NCBI RefSeq assembly: GCF_003063265.1 | Contig: NZ_NERU01000011.1 | Coordinates: forward strand, 78,170-142,169 | Direction of reading: 5' to 3' | DNA: 64,000 nucleotides | From: Limnohabitans sp. WS1 | GTDB taxonomy: Bacteria; Pseudomonadota; Gammaproteobacteria; Burkholderiales; Burkholderiaceae_C | Shown: positions 62,089 through 64,000 of the stretch, piece after piece | Position numbering within the stretch: position 1 is the first letter of the stretch | Layout of the letters: each line of letters starts with the position of its first letter | Position numbers and translations under genes: made by a program | The notes under the pieces: generated by a model | Seen by the model: only the letters and a program-made list of their open reading frames with translations | The model's database searches: none | What the model was told of the DNA's origin: nothing

Positions 62089-62263
62089 TTGACGCGCAGC
62101 AACACCCAAGGCAAGATCGGCTTCTTGTCCGACATCCGCCGCATGAACGTGGGCATGACCCGCGCACGGCGCAAGCTGCTGCTGGTGGGCGATTCGTCCA
62201 CGCTTTGCAGTCATTCGTTTTTTGGGGAGTTGTTGGCTTATGTGAAGGGAGTGGGGGGTATCG
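62089..62263 (+). pseudogene. Duplicated 3' fragment of the SF1 helicase gene
   Basis: About 175 bases match 60859-61034 with roughly a dozen substitutions and one deletion. It keeps the frame for LSDIRRMNVGMTRARRKLLL and on to AYVKGVGG, then diverges. It has no own start or helicase core, so it is a non-functional partial copy. Confidence 0.85.
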
Positions 62264-62340
62264 GGCAGTGCATAAGATGGGCAAACAGATTTGAAGGAAA
62301 CCAGACAGACAGGCTGATTGAAGTCAGACTTGACATCAGA

Positions 62341-62485
62341 TGTTTGAAATAATTGAAGAAATTCACTTCCAATGCTTTTTTTCAGAAATATTTCAAACAA
62401 ATGCCCTGAGACCTCTTGCCTCTGTTTGAAATATTTAAGATAGTTCACTTTAAATGCGAGTTTCTAAAAATATTTCAATCAAAGA
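62341..62485 (+). promoter_or_regulatory. abiE leader with paired inverted half-sites
   Basis: Two copies of a roughly 63-base motif at 62341 and 62423 (period 82). Each has TGTTTGAAATA facing TATTTCAA(A/T)CA 48 bases further on: half-sites at 62341, 62389, 62423 and 62471. The second copy covers the abiEi start codon. AbiEi antitoxins are known to bind inverted repeats at their own promoter, so this is a probable autoregulatory operator. Confidence 0.6.
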
Positions 62486-63194
62486 GCTTCTGGGCAAACT
62501 CGAATGGGACACGCCATACAGTTCCCGTGAGCTGCAGATGCTGGGCTTGGATTCGACGGCTGCGGCCCGTTTGGCCCACACAGGCTGGCTCAAAAGATTG
62601 GGGCGCGGCGTGTACCAAGTGCCCAACGCCAAATTGGACATGAACAAAACACTGGCGCACCTGTCGCTTGAAGTTCCGCAATTGCATGTTGGCGGGAAAA
62701 CCGCTTTGGCATGGCGCGGAACACGCCACAACCTTGCACATCAGGAGCGCTTGAACTTATGGGGCCACAAAGCGGCACGGCTGCCCACATGGTTCACAGA
62801 ACTGTTCAACGCCAACTACCAGTCAACCCGGATTTTTGACGACGCATTGCTCAAAGGGTATGGTCTGGCACCCCTTCCCGCAGGACACCCCCAAGTGATG
62901 GTTTCTGTTCCCGAGAGAGCGTTGCTGGAACTCTTCAGTGACACGGGCAAGCTCCAGTCTCTGGAAGAAACCTTGAACGTCGCTGAAAGCGTTCGGCACC
63001 TGCGCCCAGAAGTCCTGGACACCTTGCTGACCCACACCACACGCGTCAAGGTGGTGCGACTGGCCAAGGCCTTGGCCGAAAGCCTTGATTTACCTTGGCT
63101 TGAGATTGCCAAGAAACACAACGAACGGCTTGGAAGTGCAAGCCGCTGGGTTGCTGTGACCAGGGACAAGAAAATTCTTCACCTCAAAAAATGA
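62454..63194 (+). CDS. abiEi: AbiEi-type antitoxin / transcriptional regulator
   Basis: 246 residues. N-terminal winged helix (YSSRELQMLGLDSTAAARLA, then LKRLGRGVYQV) and an AbiEi C-terminal domain (VPERALLELFSD, HTTRVKVVRLAKALAE). Antitoxin of type IV AbiE systems, which represses its own operon. Low-GC leader in contrast to the coding part. Overlaps the toxin remnant by 4 bases (ATGA). Confidence 0.85.
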   Translation: MRVSKNISIKELLGKLEWDTPYSSRELQMLGLDSTAAARLAHTGWLKRLGRGVYQVPNAKLDMNKTLAHLSLEVPQLHVGGKTALAWRGTRHNLAHQERLNLWGHKAARLPTWFTELFNANYQSTRIFDDALLKGYGLAPLPAGHPQVMVSVPERALLELFSDTGKLQSLEETLNVAESVRHLRPEVLDTLLTHTTRVKVVRLAKALAESLDLPWLEIAKKHNERLGSASRWVAVTRDKKILHLKK

Positions 63195-63265
63195 ACCCAA
63201 CCTACGTACAAACGGTCAACCTGCTGCTGGACATTGCACCCACTGCGTATTCCAGAACCTATTGA
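63191..63265 (+). pseudogene. AbiEii toxin, truncated after 24 codons
   Basis: MNPTYVQTVNLLLDIAP is the normal start of the nucleotidyltransferase toxin AbiEii, coupled to abiEi by ATGA. After APT the sequence departs from the family and meets a TGA that is part of the TGACCA repeat array, so the nucleotidyltransferase domain is gone. Confidence 0.75.
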
Positions 63266-63387
63266 CCATCCGCTCCAATCCCTCGTGACCATCACTTCCA
63301 GTCAAAGCTGACCACTCAGTCCAGCAAGTTGACCAAAGAAAAAAGTATGGCGATTTGACCAGGATAGTAGTCAGACTGACATGGTCA
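63263..63387 (+). repeat. TGACCA direct repeats, IS21-like end
   Basis: TGACCA at 63263, 63286, 63309, 63330 and 63356 (spacings 23, 23, 21, 26), the first three followed by a TCCA eight or nine bases on; an inverted TGGTCA lies at 63382. Multiple short repeats at the ends are typical of IS21-family transposase binding sites. GTAGTCAGA / TCTGACTAC (63367-63397) forms a further inverted repeat. Confidence 0.55.
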
Positions 63388-63405
63388 ATCTGACTACTCA
63401 GACTA

Positions 63406-63879
63406 TCAGCTGGATTGCATTTTTTTGCGAGCCATTGTTTTTCGCATGGACTCCCCTTTCAGAGATAACCGATGCGATTGATGCACCACGCGATCCAATA
63501 TCGCATCAGCAAGCGTGGGATCAGGAAAGAACCCATGCCATTGATCGGTTGGATACTGCGTTGTGATGAGCAATGATCCTGTGCGCATTCGACGATCAAT
63601 CACATCTAACAAGAACTGCGACGCATGTTGATTCATCTCACCCAAACCCAGATCGTCAAGTATCAACAAACTTGGTTTGCTCAATGACAGCTTCAGAGCG
63701 GGCAATGAGCCATCAAGCAATGACTCTGTGATTGCTCCGTAAAGATCACTGGCGCGATAGAAAAGGACTGGCATTTTTAGCCTGCACGCCTGCTGGCCAA
63801 ATGCACACGCAAGCCACGTTTTACCAACACCCGTAGCGCCTTGGATGATCAAATTTTGCTGACGCCTTATCCATGTCAC
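63406..63879 (-). pseudogene. istB: IS21-family helper ATPase IstB, 5'-truncated
   Basis: 157 residues remain: DWIRRQQNL-type start, Walker A GATGVGKTW, Walker B LLILDDLGLG, and the C-terminal DPTLADAILDRVVHQSHR and LKGESMRK typical of IstB. The N-terminal ~90 residues are missing, an in-frame TGA lies just upstream of GTG 63879, and no istA is adjacent. Confidence 0.85.
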
Positions 63880-63886
63880 TTTTCAC

Positions 63887-64000
63887 CATATAGAGGCCAA
63901 ACCGTTTTCGGCATTTAGGAGCCACCCCGTTTTCGGCATATAGGAGCCAGTGCGTTTTCGGCACTTACAGGCCAGCTGAATTTCGGTATATAGGAGCCAG
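63887..64000. repeat. 25-bp tandem repeat array at the right edge
   Basis: Four full units (63887, 63912, 63937, 63962) and a partial one, consensus CATWTAGGAGCCANNCCGTT then TTCGG, exactly 25 bases apart and with no spacers. It abuts the istB truncation point and continues out of the window. Likely an IS21-type multiple terminal repeat. Confidence 0.8.

Noticed and set aside
63887..64000. CRISPR array
   Set aside because: Units of 25 bases abut directly with no unique spacers, and no cas gene is near. A transposon end array is more likely.

Overview
The window reads as a chromosomal segment of a betaproteobacterium of the order Burkholderiales, most likely Comamonadaceae (Limnohabitans/Rhodoferax-like). 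This rests on gene order and protein character: plsX-fabH-fabD-fabG-acpP-fabF, degP-lepA-lepB-rnc-era-recO-pdxJ-acpS-nagZ, leuC-(entericidin)-leuD-leuB-asd-fimV-truA-trpF-trpB-trpA-accD, and gltA-sdhEBADC-gntR-mdh-citE-acnB are arrangements typical of that group. No rRNA or tRNA gene was recognised. The genus is an inference.

Layout. 1-3.4 kb: end of a HAD phosphatase, a Rieske protein, an S49 peptidase, then a leftward tetrapyrrole-methylase-family protein and Maf. 3.4-9.8 kb: YceD, L32 and the fatty-acid synthesis cluster. 9.8-20.1 kb: a small membrane protein, DegP/MucD, and the lepA-to-nagZ run of translation, secretion, RNA-processing, recombination and cofactor genes. The sigma-E cassette (rpoE-rseA-rseB) that often sits between fabF and degP in relatives is not here. 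20.1-24.5 kb: small membrane protein, class-C beta-lactamase-fold protein, lysS (leftward), LON-domain protein (leftward) and a YggT-like protein. 24.5-35.8 kb, all leftward: accD, trpA, trpB, trpF, truA, a short fimV, asd, leuB, leuD, an entericidin-like lipoprotein, leuC. 36.1-47.7 kb: the TCA block, with citrate synthase, SdhE, succinate dehydrogenase and a GntR regulator leftward, and malate dehydrogenase, a CitE-like lyase, a secreted hypothetical and aconitase B rightward. A palindromic operator candidate lies between gntR and mdh. 48-50.8 kb: truC and yaaA sharing one CATG for their divergent starts, queF, and a PACE-type efflux protein. 50.9-58.8 kb, leftward: a DUF1501/DUF1800 pair, then an AttH-like lipocalin-fold protein with an FtsX-type permease and its ABC ATPase.

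59-64 kb is the accessory end. An SF1 (UPF1/IGHMBP2-like) helicase is followed by a RelE-type toxin-antitoxin pair whose toxin carries one in-frame TGA, a second diverged copy of the helicase 3' end, an AbiE-type pair whose antitoxin is intact but whose toxin stops after 24 codons, and IS21-like debris (TGACCA repeats, a 5'-truncated istB, and a 25-bp tandem array running off the window). Both toxin-antitoxin loci have lost the toxin and kept the antitoxin. The abiE leader holds two copies of a long motif, each with inward-facing TGTTTGAAATA half-sites, which looks like an autoregulatory operator array.

Intergenic DNA carries several REP-like palindromes: a GTAGGAGCGACGCC family (18.4, 33.5 and three tandem copies at 47.8-48.0 kb), a GTAGGTCGG hairpin family (36.0 and 61.2 kb, with compensatory changes in both arms), and a long hairpin at 35.9 kb.
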